From: Amaranthus tricolor
Lineage: Eukaryota; Streptophyta; Magnoliopsida; Caryophyllales; Amaranthaceae
NCBI RefSeq assembly: GCF_026212465.1
Contig: NC_080051.1
Coordinates: 21,297,582-21,361,581 of the forward strand
DNA: 64,000 bases
Reading direction: 5' to 3'
Every line of letters starts with the position of its first letter. Position 1 is the first letter of the stretch. Made by a program: the position numbers and the translations under genes. The notes under the pieces are model-generated. The model had not been told where the DNA came from and made no database searches. It was given only the letters and a program-made list of their open reading frames with translations. Shown in pieces: positions 26,177-37,071 of the stretch.

Positions 26177-28227
26177 ATGAGTTGACTAAGTCTAGTATGA
26201 TTGGAATTATGTTATAATACATGCTTAGTTTCGATAATAAAACTATGATTGGAATTTATGTTATTTCTATTGACTGAAGAAATTACATGCTTATAGCTTG
26301 AACAAAGAATTGACCGTAATCAGCTAAGCTATAATTTATAAAAAAAATGGTCAACCATTGTTTTTATATGAAAGTCAACTAGTGTTTTTAAATAATATAA
26401 TAAGGTATTTTGTTTTTAACAATCATAATTATATGGCTATAATTTTAATTATATGGTGGATTTTTATTGCAAATATAAATGGCATTAAAATTATTATATT
26501 ACTTAGCTTTTCACATGATCATAACGTATATATATAAATTAATTTACTTTTATATTTTACTTTTACGACTTAATACAAGTTATGCTTATAAGAAAGTTAA
26601 TTTGCCTTTTTGAAAATTTTAAAATATAAAAATTAATAATATTGTGTAAGACACGGGTATCTAAATAAATATATAAACCGTCATATATAAGAAAATAAGT
26701 TAATCGAAATCCAATAGTGAAATAAAAAGGTGGGACGTAGAATAGTAACAAACTAGAAAAGAACAAGGAAAGGTCAATTTCAAGCAGCAATTGATGGGTA
26801 ATACTTCACAAAATGGTGAAATAGAAGGCTATGAGAATAACCCATGAATGGGAATTGAGAGCACCAATGACTAATGACAGGTACTACTCATCTGAGTCTT
26901 CACGAGTGTGCCATTTTTTCGTTTCGTATAAGTTAGGGTGTTTCTCAGTCCCACTTACACTTCTATTATTGAGGTTACAATTATAGACCCACATTTCAGC
27001 CTTTGGAATTAGTCAATCCTCTTCTAGCTAGCTTAGACGTATACCTTAAAAAATACGTACTCCCCTTTGTGTGTCATAGACTCATATATTTCTTGTGCAA
27101 ATCAAAAAGGGGAAAAAATTGTCAAATTTTTTGAAAATTATGTAAAAGTTATGATATTTTTCTAATAACTTTTGTATCGTTAAATACCCTTAACACATAT
27201 TACGTAATTCAATATATTATGTCCCCTAATTTCTTAGGTGCATTCGAATATGTTGAATATACTTATAACCTCCTATAAAATCGAGAAAAGGGATAAGGTA
27301 TATTTTATGCTGAAAAATGCGTAAATGAGATGAAAGGTAACTTAAATGTAGGGATCATAGTTAAAAATAGCAAAATTCAGAAACTAACTAAAATGAGGTT
27401 GAGATTTACAATTATTTTACTTAAAATTTTCAATAGGTAGAGAAGACTTAGCTAGTAGTATAGCTATTTGCTTGAGTTTTAATTTTCAATTTTGGTTTCA
27501 AGATTTCAAAATTAAAGAGAATTTACAATCCATCTTCAAGTTTTAATGGTGAGTTGGGTCATATATGGTGTTTATTTTAAACATATGAAAGTATGAGTCT
27601 AGCTAACTTATCTCAAATAAATTTAATTGGTAATTTGTAAATATAATCTCCCCTAAATGGAAAATGGTAGAGTAAAAATAGTCAATACACTAAACTCAAT
27701 TAGAAGTTAAAGTCGATAGTTGTATTTTATATATTCTCTTTGATCGCACTTTCGTTTATGAATATAAATTATCGTCGTTTTTTTTTCCTCATCAGACCTT
27801 ACTTATAATTTTTCTATAGGCGGAATATATTGAATATGCTCGTAATAATGAAAGATTGCATGATGAAGAAAATATTTTCAAATGTTGTGGTCTGTGTAAT
27901 CCAGTTTGGCTAATTTTGGAAACATTTGGTGAGTATCAAGTCTATCAATGTCTCGCACAATCTCAATGCATGATTTTTTTTAAGTGTCTATCAATGTCTC
28001 TACAAACACTAATCATACTTACTCGGTTTTCATTTTATTTCTCATTTGCTTTTTACAATGTTAGAAAATAACACACATATAATTATAGAAATTATAATCA
28101 TAATTCTAAAACTATTTCATCAAACGCAAGTGAGTATATTAAAATCTAGAGCTATAATTACAAAACTACCTTTAATACAAAAACCCTAAATTTAAAGAAT
28201 AATTTAAAAATATACTAGTAAGATATA
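26177..28227. other. Gene-free AT-rich stretch
   Basis: A lone Stowaway-type end (TACTCCCCTTTGTGTGTCAT) is visible near 27058. No gene or RNA recognised; the open frames at 26563-26790 and 27856-28071 lack any family motif. Confidence 0.5.
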
Positions 28228-28440
28228 CTAAAACACCCCTGGCCTCAATGGAAGTGGGAGGGACGGACACATAGATCGATAGAAACGAAAATTATCAAAC
28301 AACACTCGTGGTAGTCCATTTGTAAAAATATCATTAATATTAAATCTTGAAGGGACGTGAAACACCCTAATTTGATCACGAGTAACTTTCTTATAAATAA
28401 AATAAAAATCCAATTTAATGTGTTTAGTACGTAGATACTA
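28228..28440 (-). pseudogene. Copia RNase H C-terminal fragment
   Basis: A 61-codon minus-strand frame extended slightly upstream reads like the very end of a Ty1/copia pol protein: KHIKLDFYFIYKKVTRDQ, then VFHVPSRFNINDIFTNGLP. These correspond to the family pattern KHIE.D.HFVR.KV....V.VLHVPS...ADI.TK.LP. Nothing of reverse transcriptase or integrase precedes it within about 1 kb, so it is an isolated tail of a lost element. Confidence 0.75.
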
Positions 28441-29709
28441 AATACAATTACCTAAAAAGATAAATGAAACTAACAATAGGACAATACAGAGAGACGGCCT
28501 TAGGAATAGGATAGATAGAAAGGTAACATTGATTCGATTTTATTTACAAGTACCATGCATGCCTTTTCTATTTACGAAAAGATTATCATGTTTCCATTCA
28601 ATATTATTTATTCAATTTAATACCATTTTTTCATTAAATATCATGAAAAAACAAAGTGATGGAAAAAAAATTGTGCGGTCCAATAATGCAATTTTAATGG
28701 TGCAAAAAAGCAAAAAGCTGGGAAATGACATTGACACTGAATGATTATGCATGTTGATCATATTGTCAAACCTCTTTCTATCAGACATAAATTATCTTGG
28801 CCAATACACTCAACAAATAATGTTTTACTATTTCTTTAAAATTTCTACATTAAAATTATACAATTATATTATTTGAAATTAGATTACAAATTCTAAGTCA
28901 TGGAGAAATTACTTGTTCATGTAGAAAGACCTGACATTTTGTAGACTACTAACATCTTTGTGAATGTTTACAAACAATTAAGAGAGTATAACAAATAAAT
29001 ATTTAATAAAAATATCAAAAAAATATTTGTTTTCATTAAGTAAAACATTCTTAATGATAGTATATAAAAATCTTTTTATCATGAATATATACTTTTATTT
29101 AGATACAATATATAATGATATATTTACAATTGTAATAAGAATTAATTAATTAATGAGTGCAACAAGTGTGTGTGATAAAAGTATAAATTAAGACAAACCT
29201 AATAAGTGCTCACAAAAAACTATTTTATCTCCTATATATGTAAAAATTCTTAATCAAATTTCTCTTTCGTTGGAATGTAATATCTTAAACGAGAAGAACA
29301 TTAGAGAACAAATTGAGTATATATATGTATAATTACACACATATATCATATTAATCAAATAAACTTAGTTTATTTATAAAAAGAAAATAGCAGTCATTAA
29401 ATTAAGACATTTTATGTATTTTTACATGGAAAATTAAGTTAATAATTATTAGTAATAAAAATTATTTATGAAATTACTTATAATTAATTATTTAAGGTAA
29501 TTTATTTTCTCTTGTTCGCTCTTAGTAACATCGAACAAATCCTGACCTTAGGCTCGCATACTTAAAAAATTAAATTTTCCATAGATTATTTTAATAATAT
29601 TTTTAAAAATAGTTTATTTTAATCAACTTTTTCAAATAAGAAATCACAGAAACGAAGAACATCAAAGAATAAAGAATATACAAGCCCAAGATTATGATCC
29701 AAATCATTA
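28441..29709. other. Gene-free AT-rich stretch
   Basis: No gene, RNA or element recognised. The 71-codon frame at 28529-28744 has no family motif. Confidence 0.5.
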
Positions 29710-29719
29710 AGATCCAATA

Positions 29720-30925
29720 CTCAAAACTTGGCCGAGACCGTCTCAAATTGAGAGCAAGAATAGGCCAGTCTCATTCGCGCGTGTAACAACATCATACGTT
29801 TGCCCTTATTTTTTTCATTTTCTCAGCATTTATCAATTTTGACCTTAAAGGTATCAATTTCAACGTAAAATAATACTTAAATATATCAATTAAAGTTAAA
29901 AATTTCAATTTGAACCTATAAGTGATCAATTTTGACGTTAAACTGATCAATTTCTACCTAAATATGATTCTGTTTCACAATCTTAGAACGAAGTTATATA
30001 AAATGGTTTTATTCTATCATTCTATGGATGAATTTCAAACAACAAATGAATGGTCAATAAAACTTCAATAATAGTGTTAAAACTATTAAGATATTAAATT
30101 TGAACTAAATGCTATACAATATATCTATACAATTTGAATACTTATTTTTAAAACAATAATTGAAGATTAGAAGTTCAAAATTGAGTTAAATTATAAACAT
30201 CATTGTCAAATTATATGTCATAATTTAACTATTAACATATTCAATTTAAACTAAAACCTATACAATATCTTTATAGACTTTGAAATACTTATTTTGAAAA
30301 CGATAATTGAAGCTTATACGTTTAAAATTGAGTTAGATCATAAAACATGAATTGTCAATTTATGTGTCATAATTTAACTATGAACATATTCAATTTGAAT
30401 TATTTACAAATATATATAAACGTGTTGAGGAAAGAGTAATATCACTACTATTGATCGATGATTAAAGAGTACAAGTACTTTTATGTTCCATTAGAACCAT
30501 CATGTTGCATTGAATAAAAGTACTTGTACTGTACAATGCTTTAACACTATTATTAATAGTGTTATTGAATATTGACCATTCATTTGTTGTTTAAAATTCA
30601 TTCATAGAATGATAAAATAATACCAAATTATTAACTTCGTTCTCAAATTATGAAACAAAACCATATTTAGGTAGAAGTTGATCAGTTTAACGTCAAAATT
30701 GATCACAAATAGGTCAAAATTAAAATTTTTTTATGTTAATTGATCTGTTTAAAGTTTACTTTAAGTTGAAATTGATATCTTTAAGGTCAAAATTGATACC
30801 TTTAAGATTAAAATTGAAAAATGCTCAGAAAATTAAAAACACAAGAAAAAGCATGTGAGGTTGATACAAGTGCGAATTGGGCCAAATTAACGGTCTCATA
30901 ATGAGACCGTCTCCAAGACCGGTTG
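29720..30925. mobile_element. Mutator-like non-autonomous element with long inverted arms
   Basis: A 10-bp direct repeat AGATCCAATA flanks it (29710-29719 and 30926-30935), matching the 9-10 bp duplications of Mutator-like elements. The ends are inverted (ACTTGGCCGAGACCGTCTCA against ...GAGACCGTCTCCAAGACC), and similarity continues into arms of about 270 bp that share GATCAATTTTGACGTTAAAC-type and AACTTCGTTCT-type sequence in opposite orientation. Between the arms lie two to three direct copies of a ~137-bp AT-rich unit. No transposase frame is present. Confidence 0.75.
30090..30410. repeat. Direct repeats of about 137 bp inside the Mutator-like element
   Basis: The block with CTATACAATAT, ATACTTATTTT, AAAACAATAATTGAAG and CATAATTTAACTAT recurs near 30100 and 30237, with a partial third start near 30376. 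It forms the core between the inverted arms. Confidence 0.65.
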
Positions 30926-30935
30926 AGATCCAATA

Positions 30936-31689
30936 AACAAAGAAAGGCCACTGGTATCTAGACCGTACTAAAGGCCCATGATAACAGTTTCGTTAATTGT
31001 TGTTTTTCAAGACCACAAATGATAGACTCAAGTTCAATAATAGGTCATCTCAATTCGAATCAATGTCGTTTCTGGTATTTTATGGACTTTGGCAAATTGA
31101 ATAAAATGAACCCTCTATAAAAAGTTGATTTTGAACTTTAAAGAGTGTTTGGCAAAATAACAGAGACATACCGAATATATTACAATTATCATTATAAATG
31201 TAGCTTAGGCATGTTATATACATTTTAATCGATAAAAGAACTAATTTTAAATGGCAAATCTTTTAAGTGTACATCACTAACCAAAATTTCAAATATTAAG
31301 CTCTTTCTAGCTTTCGGTTCTAGGCAAATGTCTATCTTACCTACAGTCAAAAATGAACCTAATTTGAACCTTACGTCAGCATTCCATGCGTTGGCAATGT
31401 CAATTCATTCATGCGTGAATAGCACAATGTTCATCAACTACGTCTATTTTTTTTTAAATGAGATTCCTTGGTATGAGTTGAATAAAATCGTGGGAAATTT
31501 CAACGATTTTTTTTTTTTACAATAAATCTCTAATAACTTTTTGAGATTTTACTCTACGATTATCACATTCTTTACAGTGACATATCATCTTAGATTTCAA
31601 AATATTTTTCTTTACCAATTGTATAATTTTTTCAAACCCATCCAAATATCTAACAGTATAAAATTTATTTAAACTTTGCTTATACATCT
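30936..31689. other. Gene-free stretch
   Basis: No gene recognised. The 65-codon frame at 31328-31525 has no family motif. Confidence 0.5.
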
Positions 31690-31795
31690 AACTTTTATCA
31701 TTAACTTGGGACTTATCGAAGCTGTGGTTATGTATGGGGTGGAATTGGCTCTGCGTTATAGGTAGTCCCACATCATCATTGAGGGTGATAACTAT

Positions 31796-31995
31796 TGAAA
31801 TAATGAAGGAGTTTAGAGAAGAACAAAAAGAGAGAAGAACAGAAGAAGGAGAAACATAGTTTTTGAATCAAAATCTGAGAAAAAACTTCAATTAATTTCC
31901 TTATTTGTACAAAGATATATATATACTACATTTATTACAATGCCACATCAGCTTATTAGTATCTAATAGATCCATCATATTTTGTATTACCAACA
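31796..31995 (-). repeat. 3' LTR of the copia element
   Basis: 200 bp; on the minus strand it starts TGTTGGTAATAC and ends CTTCATTATTTCA (TG...CA). It directly follows the purine tract. It carries a short TATATATAT motif that could serve as TATA box. Confidence 0.9.
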
Positions 31996-32007
31996 TCCCC
32001 CCTCAAA
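31996..32007 (-). other. Polypurine tract of the copia element
   Basis: Minus-strand TTTGAGGGGGGA sits between the pol stop codon (32008-32010) and the 3' LTR start; it primes plus-strand DNA synthesis. Confidence 0.85.
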
Positions 32008-35000
32008 CTAGGAATGGGTGTTTGAAATCATTCCTAGTTTGGCCAATAATTCTTTGAAATAAGGAGAAGGTAAAGCCTTGGTGAATAAGTCTGCAACTTG
32101 GGACTTTGTAGGTAAACATGTCAATTGGATGAGACCTTCTAGTACTTTATCCCTAGTGAAGTGACAATCCACTTCTATATGCTTAGTTCTTTCATGGAAA
32201 ACAGGGTTTTTTGCAATGTGAATGGCGGATTGACTATCACAATGTAGAGTAACTGGTTGAAGATGATGCACTCCTAGCTCACTGAGTAGCCTGAGTACCC
32301 AAATGATTTCACTAGCTGCTGATGCCATGGCCCTATACTCTGATTCAGAAGAACTTCTTGAGACTGTTGATTGTTTTTTACTTTTCCATGAGATAGGGGA
32401 ACCTCCTAGTAGGACTAAGTAGCCAGTGATGGATTTTCTGGAGTAAGGACAGGAAGCCCAATCTGCATCAGAGAAAGCTTGTAACTTGAGTTCATTGTGA
32501 CCATTTAACAAAATTCCTTGCCCAACTGTCCCATGTATGTATCTTAGGACATGGTGCAGAGCCTGTAAATGGGGTTGACGTGGTGCCGGCATGAATTGAC
32601 TCAGAATTTGAACAGCATAGGAAAGGTCTGGTCTTGTATTTGTCAAAAAATTTAATTTACCAATGATAGATCTGTAATGTTCAGCATCAGTACATAAAGG
32701 TCCTTCTTCAGAATGGAGTTTGAGGTTGATGGGAAAGGGAGTAGCTGCAACTGTATGTAGATCAAAACCACAATTTTGAAGGAGTTCTTTTGTGAACTTT
32801 TTTTGAGAAAGAATGATGCCTTGATTAGTGTAAGTTACCTCCATGCCTAGGAAATATGATAGTTTACCTAGGTCTTTGATGCTAAATATAGTATCCAGAT
32901 GCTTTTTGAGGTCATTTATACCAAGAGCATCTGTTCCTGTGAGAAGAATATCATCAACATATACAGTGGCAATAATGATATTAATACCTGATTTTTTTAT
33001 AAAGAGAGAATGGTCAGCCTTAGATTGCTGAAAACCTTGAAGAAGCAGCTCAGCCAATAATTTTGCATACCATTGCCTTGAAGCTTGCTTAAGCCCATAT
33101 AAAGATTTTTTAAGTTTGCAAACTTTGTGATGTGGGTTTGGAATCCCTGGTGGCATGTTCATATAAACTTCTTCATGCAAATCTCCATGTAAAAAGGCGT
33201 TATTTACATCAAGTTGGTATATGGGCCACTGATGAGATGCAGCTAGGGCCAAGACTGCCCTTATTGTTGGCATTTTAACCACAGGAGAAAAGGTTTCTTT
33301 AAAATCGATGCCATATTTCTGAGTATATCCCTTGGCTACTAATCGAGCTTTATACCTTTCTATGGTTCCATTAGCTTTGTACTTCACTTTATAAACCCAC
33401 TTACAGCCTATGGGTTTTTTGTTTGCTGGAAGGCTGACAACTTCCCAAGTTTGGTTTTCCTGTAGAGCAGAAAGTTCTTTGTTCATTGCTTCATTCCATA
33501 GAGGGTCTGTAGCAGCTTGGGAATAAGTGGTAGGTTCAGAGATGATGCTTGAGGTAGTAAGATATGCATGGTGCTGATTATGTAATTGTGCAAAGGAGAC
33601 AAGATTACACCAATGTTTAGTGATAGTGTTGCACTTGTAATCTGCAAGATAGGCAGGAGGTTTTGATAGTCTGGAGGTTCTCCTCAAGGGAGGAATTTGC
33701 TGTTCATGTACTTGTTGGTGTGAACTGGTAATTGTGGGTGTATTGAGAGAAGGTGAAGAAGGTTTAGAGGATATATTGGTTTGGAGATAGGATGTTTCTG
33801 AAGTAGAGGAAATGTCTATGATATCATTTTCTTTTGAAGATGTGGAATGAAAGGGAAAGGTAAAAATATCAGGTATATCCTGATATTCCAAGGTTGTGAA
33901 GGAAGTAATGGATGGCAAATAAAAGAGATTTGTTGAAGGTATAGAGGAGACTTTATTATGGAAGGGGAAATGGGACTCATGAAAGTCCACATCTCTTGAG
34001 ATTTTTATTTTGTATGTGGTTAAGTCCAAGACTTTGTACCCTTTTTGGCCCACTGGATAGCCTAGGAAGACATGAGCTATGGCCTTTGCATCAAATTTTG
34101 TTCTCTGAACTGGAGATGTTGAGACATAGCACAAGCATCCAAAGGCTTTGAGATGATCAAGAGATGGAGGTGTATTGTATAAAAGTTGATATGGAGTGGA
34201 ATGATGTAGAGGTCTTAATGGCATTCTGTTCAGTAAATAGGTAGCACAAAGAAGGGCTTCTCCCCAATAATGTGGTGGCAATTTGGCTTGGAAAAATAAT
34301 GCTCTGGCAGTGTCAAGAATGTGCCTATGTTTTCGCTCAACTACCCCATTTTGCTGGGGAGTATGAGGGCAGCTTGATTCATGTCTAATGCCTTTACTCA
34401 AATAAAAATCTTTCATAGTACCTGCACAGAGCTCCAATGCATTATCAGTTCTTATGCATTTAATAGTAGCATCAAATTGTGTAGCAACAAACATAGCAAA
34501 CTGTGGTATAACAATTGAAACTTCAGATTTGTATTTTATCAAATGAACCCAAGTAAATCTGCTGAAATCATCAACTATAGTAACAAACTGATTACAATTA
34601 TTATGATTCTTGACCTTATATGGTCCCCACAAATCAATATGAAGAAGTTCAAAGGGCTTTGTTGTTTTTATACTGCTTACTGGAAAAGATAATCTTGCTT
34701 GTTTGGCAAGAGGACAAATCTGACAAATTTGTTGATTATGTGAACTATTTACATCAAGCAAGTATTTTAGTTGAGAAAAAGGCAAATGACCCAATCTAAT
34801 ATGCCATAGTTGAGCATTATCTGCAATACTTGTATTAGCATACTTCAAGACCATTGGTGATGGGGATGATGCATTTGATGATGTCGTCTGAACTTTGAAA
34901 GAATTCTTCAAATGATATAATCCTCCAACTAAGCTACCAAGAAGAAGTGGTGGCCCTTTCAAGAAGTGCCCCTGAAGATAACAGTCATCATGAGTAAATG

Positions 35001-35235
35001 ACATGGTAGCATTCATGTCTTTACACAGTTTATTTACAGAAATCAAATTGAATTGAAAGAGGGGAGCATATAAGACTTCATATAAGGTGATGCCATTGTT
35101 GAGAAAAATCGTCCCAATATGTGTAATTTCAACTCTTTTGCCATTAGGAACAAGGATAGTAGCATTAAGAGGCTCATAGCTAGAGAAATTGCTCAGATCA
35201 TGACTAACATGATCAATAGCACCACTGTCAATTAC
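32008..35235 (-). CDS. Copia pol: protease, integrase, reverse transcriptase, RNase H
   Basis: The frame is open for about 1075 codons from just after a TAG at 35236-35238. The protease active site VIDSGA is the first thing after that stop. The internal Met at 35046 would give 1012 residues. Counted from that Met: GAG-pre-integrase near 80-115 (LWHIRLGH, with QICQICPLAK); integrase with HIDLWGP near 136, TDNALEL near 200 and the glutamate in QNGVVERKHR near 238, so the D,D,E set is complete. Reverse transcriptase spans about 545-790, with IERYKARLVAKGYTQ, LYGLKQASRQWY and the catalytic YVDD at 696-699. RNase H covers about 855-1000 (SDADWASC, SSSESEYRAM, KHIEVDCHF). All catalytic motifs are present; the in-frame TAG upstream is what separates it from gag. 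Confidence 0.93.
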   Translation of the reverse strand, partial: VIDSGAIDHVSHDLSNFSSYEPLNATILVPNGKRVEITHIGTIFLNNGITLYEVLYAPLFQFNLISVNKLCKDMNATMSFTHDDCYLQGHFLKGPPLLLGSLVGGLYHLKNSFKVQTTSSNASSPSPMVLKYANTSIADNAQLWHIRLGHLPFSQLKYLLDVNSSHNQQICQICPLAKQARLSFPVSSIKTTKPFELLHIDLWGPYKVKNHNNCNQFVTIVDDFSRFTWVHLIKYKSEVSIVIPQFAMFVATQFDATIKCIRTDNALELCAGTMKDFYLSKGIRHESSCPHTPQQNGVVERKHRHILDTARALFFQAKLPPHYWGEALLCATYLLNRMPLRPLHHSTPYQLLYNTPPSLDHLKAFGCLCYVSTSPVQRTKFDAKAIAHVFLGYPVGQKGYKVLDLTTYKIKISRDVDFHESHFPFHNKVSSIPSTNLFYLPSITSFTTLEYQDIPDIFTFPFHSTSSKENDIIDISSTSETSYLQTNISSKPSSPSLNTPTITSSHQQVHEQQIPPLRRTSRLSKPPAYLADYKCNTITKHWCNLVSFAQLHNQHHAYLTTSSIISEPTTYSQAATDPLWNEAMNKELSALQENQTWEVVSLPANKKPIGCKWVYKVKYKANGTIERYKARLVAKGYTQKYGIDFKETFSPVVKMPTIRAVLALAASHQWPIYQLDVNNAFLHGDLHEEVYMNMPPGIPNPHHKVCKLKKSLYGLKQASRQWYAKLLAELLLQGFQQSKADHSLFIKKSGINIIIATVYVDDILLTGTDALGINDLKKHLDTIFSIKDLGKLSYFLGMEVTYTNQGIILSQKKFTKELLQNCGFDLHTVAATPFPINLKLHSEEGPLCTDAEHYRSIIGKLNFLTNTRPDLSYAVQILSQFMPAPRQPHLQALHHVLRYIHGTVGQGILLNGHNELKLQAFSDADWASCPYSRKSITGYLVLLGGSPISWKSKKQSTVSRSSSESEYRAMASAASEIIWVLRLLSELGVHHLQPVTLHCDSQSAIHIAKNPVFHERTKHIEVDCHFTRDKVLEGLIQLTCLPTKSQVADLFTKALPSPYFKELLAKLGMISNTHS

Positions 35236-36427
35236 CTAAGGGGTTTTTAGGCAAGTAAGAGAACAAAGTTTACCTGCAAGATTGGCAGAATGTATCATTT
35301 CTGGATCAGGAGCATGAGTGTCTGTGCTAGATGTACTCTTATGCATCTGTTGAACATACTGCTTGTACTGCTCATAAGTAGGAATGGCCTGGGTGGAATC
35401 AGGTTTAGAAGATTCACCAATTTCACCTTCTACAGTTGCTGCTATTTTTTTGTCTTTGAAACCTTTAAAGGATGGAGGAAATCCATGAACCTCAAAACAT
35501 CTCTCATAGCTATGTCCAGGAATTTTGCAGTGAGTACAATAATAAGAAGAAGCAGGCCCTTTTGTTTTGGTTAGAGAACCTGTTTTTAGGATTGTTAGCA
35601 CCACTGTAGAAGGAATTAGAACCAGAATTCCATTTGTTACCACCATTGTTTTGTCTAGAATTCCATCTATTGGTGGAATTTCTAGAATCAGAAATTTGAG
35701 ATCGGTTAGTTTGAAAAGCCATTGACTCAGTATTGGAATGAGATAACTCTTTGTGAATCTCTTCTTGAGTGAAAAGTCTGTATGCTTGAGAAATATTAGG
35801 CAGAGGGCTCATCATGAGAATATTACCTCTTACTCCAGAGAAATGATCATTCAGCTTCATCATGAATTGCATGAGTCTTTGATCTTGTTGTTGTGTGATA
35901 ATTCTTTTGGTCAGATTGCAAGTACATTTTTGACAAGTCCAGTAAGGAAGAGGATTCACAGCTGAAAGTTCATCCCAAACTACTTTTATTTTAGTGAAAA
36001 ATTCCATTACAGAAAAATTGCCTTGACTAATATCATGTAATTGTTGCTCCAAGGAATAAATCTGAGTTGCAAAAGTTTGACCAAATCTTTCTTCTAGGTC
36101 ATTCCAGGTAGCTGTAGCAGTGTCAAAATACATTACACTTTTAGCAATTTGAGTGTCTAAATTGAAAAGAATCCAAGAAGTGATCATGTCATTGCATCTG
36201 ATCCAAGGCTGATAACAAGAATCGTCATCAGATGGTTTGGGAACGTTGCCATTGATGAAAGACAATTTATTCTTGGCTGATAAGGCAATCACCATGCATC
36301 TCTTCCAATCAGCAAAATTAGAGCCATTGAACTTAACAGAGACTAATTGAAGGGAAGTTTGATCTGATGGATGAATAAAATATACACTTCCAGGATCTTG
36401 ATTAGGGTTAATTGGAGTAGAAGACAT
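35236..36427 (-). pseudogene. Copia gag with frameshift and stop
   Basis: The gag frame starts with MSSTPINPNQDPGSVYF at 36427 and runs about 285 codons through a retrotransposon gag domain (FNGSNFADWKRCM near residue 34, then NDLEERFGQ and YSLEQQLHDISQG). Near 35575-35590 the frame is lost by one indel, and it would end at 35510. The zinc knuckle CTHCKIPGHSYERC (near 35525) lies in the next frame, which continues to KTP and a TAG at 35236-35238. That second frame is the same as that of pol. So one frameshift and one stop break a single gag-pol frame. Whether the TAG is read through is untested; many copia elements have no such stop. Confidence 0.88.
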
Positions 36428-36689
36428 TTTTTATTTTTGAGATGCAAACAGAAATCAGAAACAGATCAAGATCTTTGAATCGAAAAAGAATAGAAAAAGG
36501 TAAAGAAAGGCTGAATCAGAAATCAGAAAAGGAAAGAAAAACCCAGTTGAGGCAGACGCAAGAGATCGAAGAATCGATGTGCCAGTAATGAGAAAACAGA
36601 TCGGGAGAGAAAAAAAAAAAATCAACTTACAACAATCTGCATTGTGAGAAGAAGAAGAGGAAAGGCAATGTCAATCAGTAATCCTTCTA

Positions 36690-36702
36690 GCTCTTGATAC
36701 CA
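36690..36702 (-). other. Primer-binding site of the copia element
   Basis: Minus-strand TGGTATCAAGAGC lies three bases inside the 5' LTR. It matches the complement of the 3' end of plant initiator methionine tRNA (TGGTATCAGAGC) with one extra A. Confidence 0.85.
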
Positions 36703-36705
36703 TAT

Positions 36706-36891
36706 TGAAATAATGAAGGAGTTTAGAGAAGAACAAAAAGAGAGAAGAACAGAAGAAGGAGAAACATAGTTCTTGAATCAAAATCTGAGAAAAAACTTCA
36801 ATTAATTTCCTTATTAGTACAAAGATATATATATATACTACATTTATTACAATGCCACATCAGCTTATTAGTATCTAATAGATCCATCATA
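36706..36891 (-). repeat. 5' LTR of the copia element, outer end missing
   Basis: Matches 31796-31995 almost exactly up to the GATCCATCATATT region. The next ~16 bases, including the expected TG terminus, are replaced by host LINE sequence (CTCCATTAGTAG). A small deletion at the junction explains this and the missing target duplication. Confidence 0.88.
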
Positions 36892-37071
36892 TTCTCCATT
36901 AGTAGAAAGTTTAATATTGTTGCTCATCTTGTTGCTAAATGGAGATCGGACGATGTGGGTGACTTTGTGTTTTTGCAACTCTTTTCTCAAAGTCTTTGTA
37001 ACTTGACTGAACTTGATTTTGAAATAATTTTCAGGTTCCTTAAAAAAAAAAAAAAACTTCTATTATTAATT

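Larger units (their letters stand above)
31796..36891 (-). mobile_element. Ty1/copia LTR retrotransposon, nearly complete
   Basis: On the minus strand the order is 5' LTR (36706-36891, damaged at its outer end), primer-binding site, gag, protease, integrase, reverse transcriptase, RNase H, purine tract, 3' LTR (31796-31995). The gag-protease-integrase-RT order defines copia. The LTRs differ at only two substitutions and one TA step in about 185 aligned bases, so insertion is recent. Coding is broken by one frameshift in late gag and one in-frame TAG before the protease. The host site is the RNase H-like domain of a LINE tail. The 5 bp next to the 3' LTR are ACTAT; no matching copy remains at the other side because that junction was deleted. 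Confidence 0.93.
31707..37056 (+). mobile_element. 5'-truncated LINE tail, split by a copia insertion
   Basis: Two pieces of a plus-strand RNase H-like domain (the RVT_3 type found at the C-terminus of some plant LINE ORF2 proteins) flank the copia element. Left piece 31707-31795: MYGVELALRYR, a stop, then SHIIIEGDN. Right piece from about 36892: ISRKFNIVAHLVAKW and on to LDFEIIF. A 15-A tail ends the unit at 37042-37056. ACTTTTATCATTAACT before it (31691-31706) and ACTTCTATTATTAATT after the tail (37056-37071) match at 13 of 16 positions, all differences being C/T, and look like an aged target duplication. So only the last few hundred bases of a LINE were integrated. Confidence 0.7.

Noticed and set aside
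32843..33031. Plus-strand open frame inside copia pol
   Set aside because: It is the antisense shadow of the reverse transcriptase coding frame.
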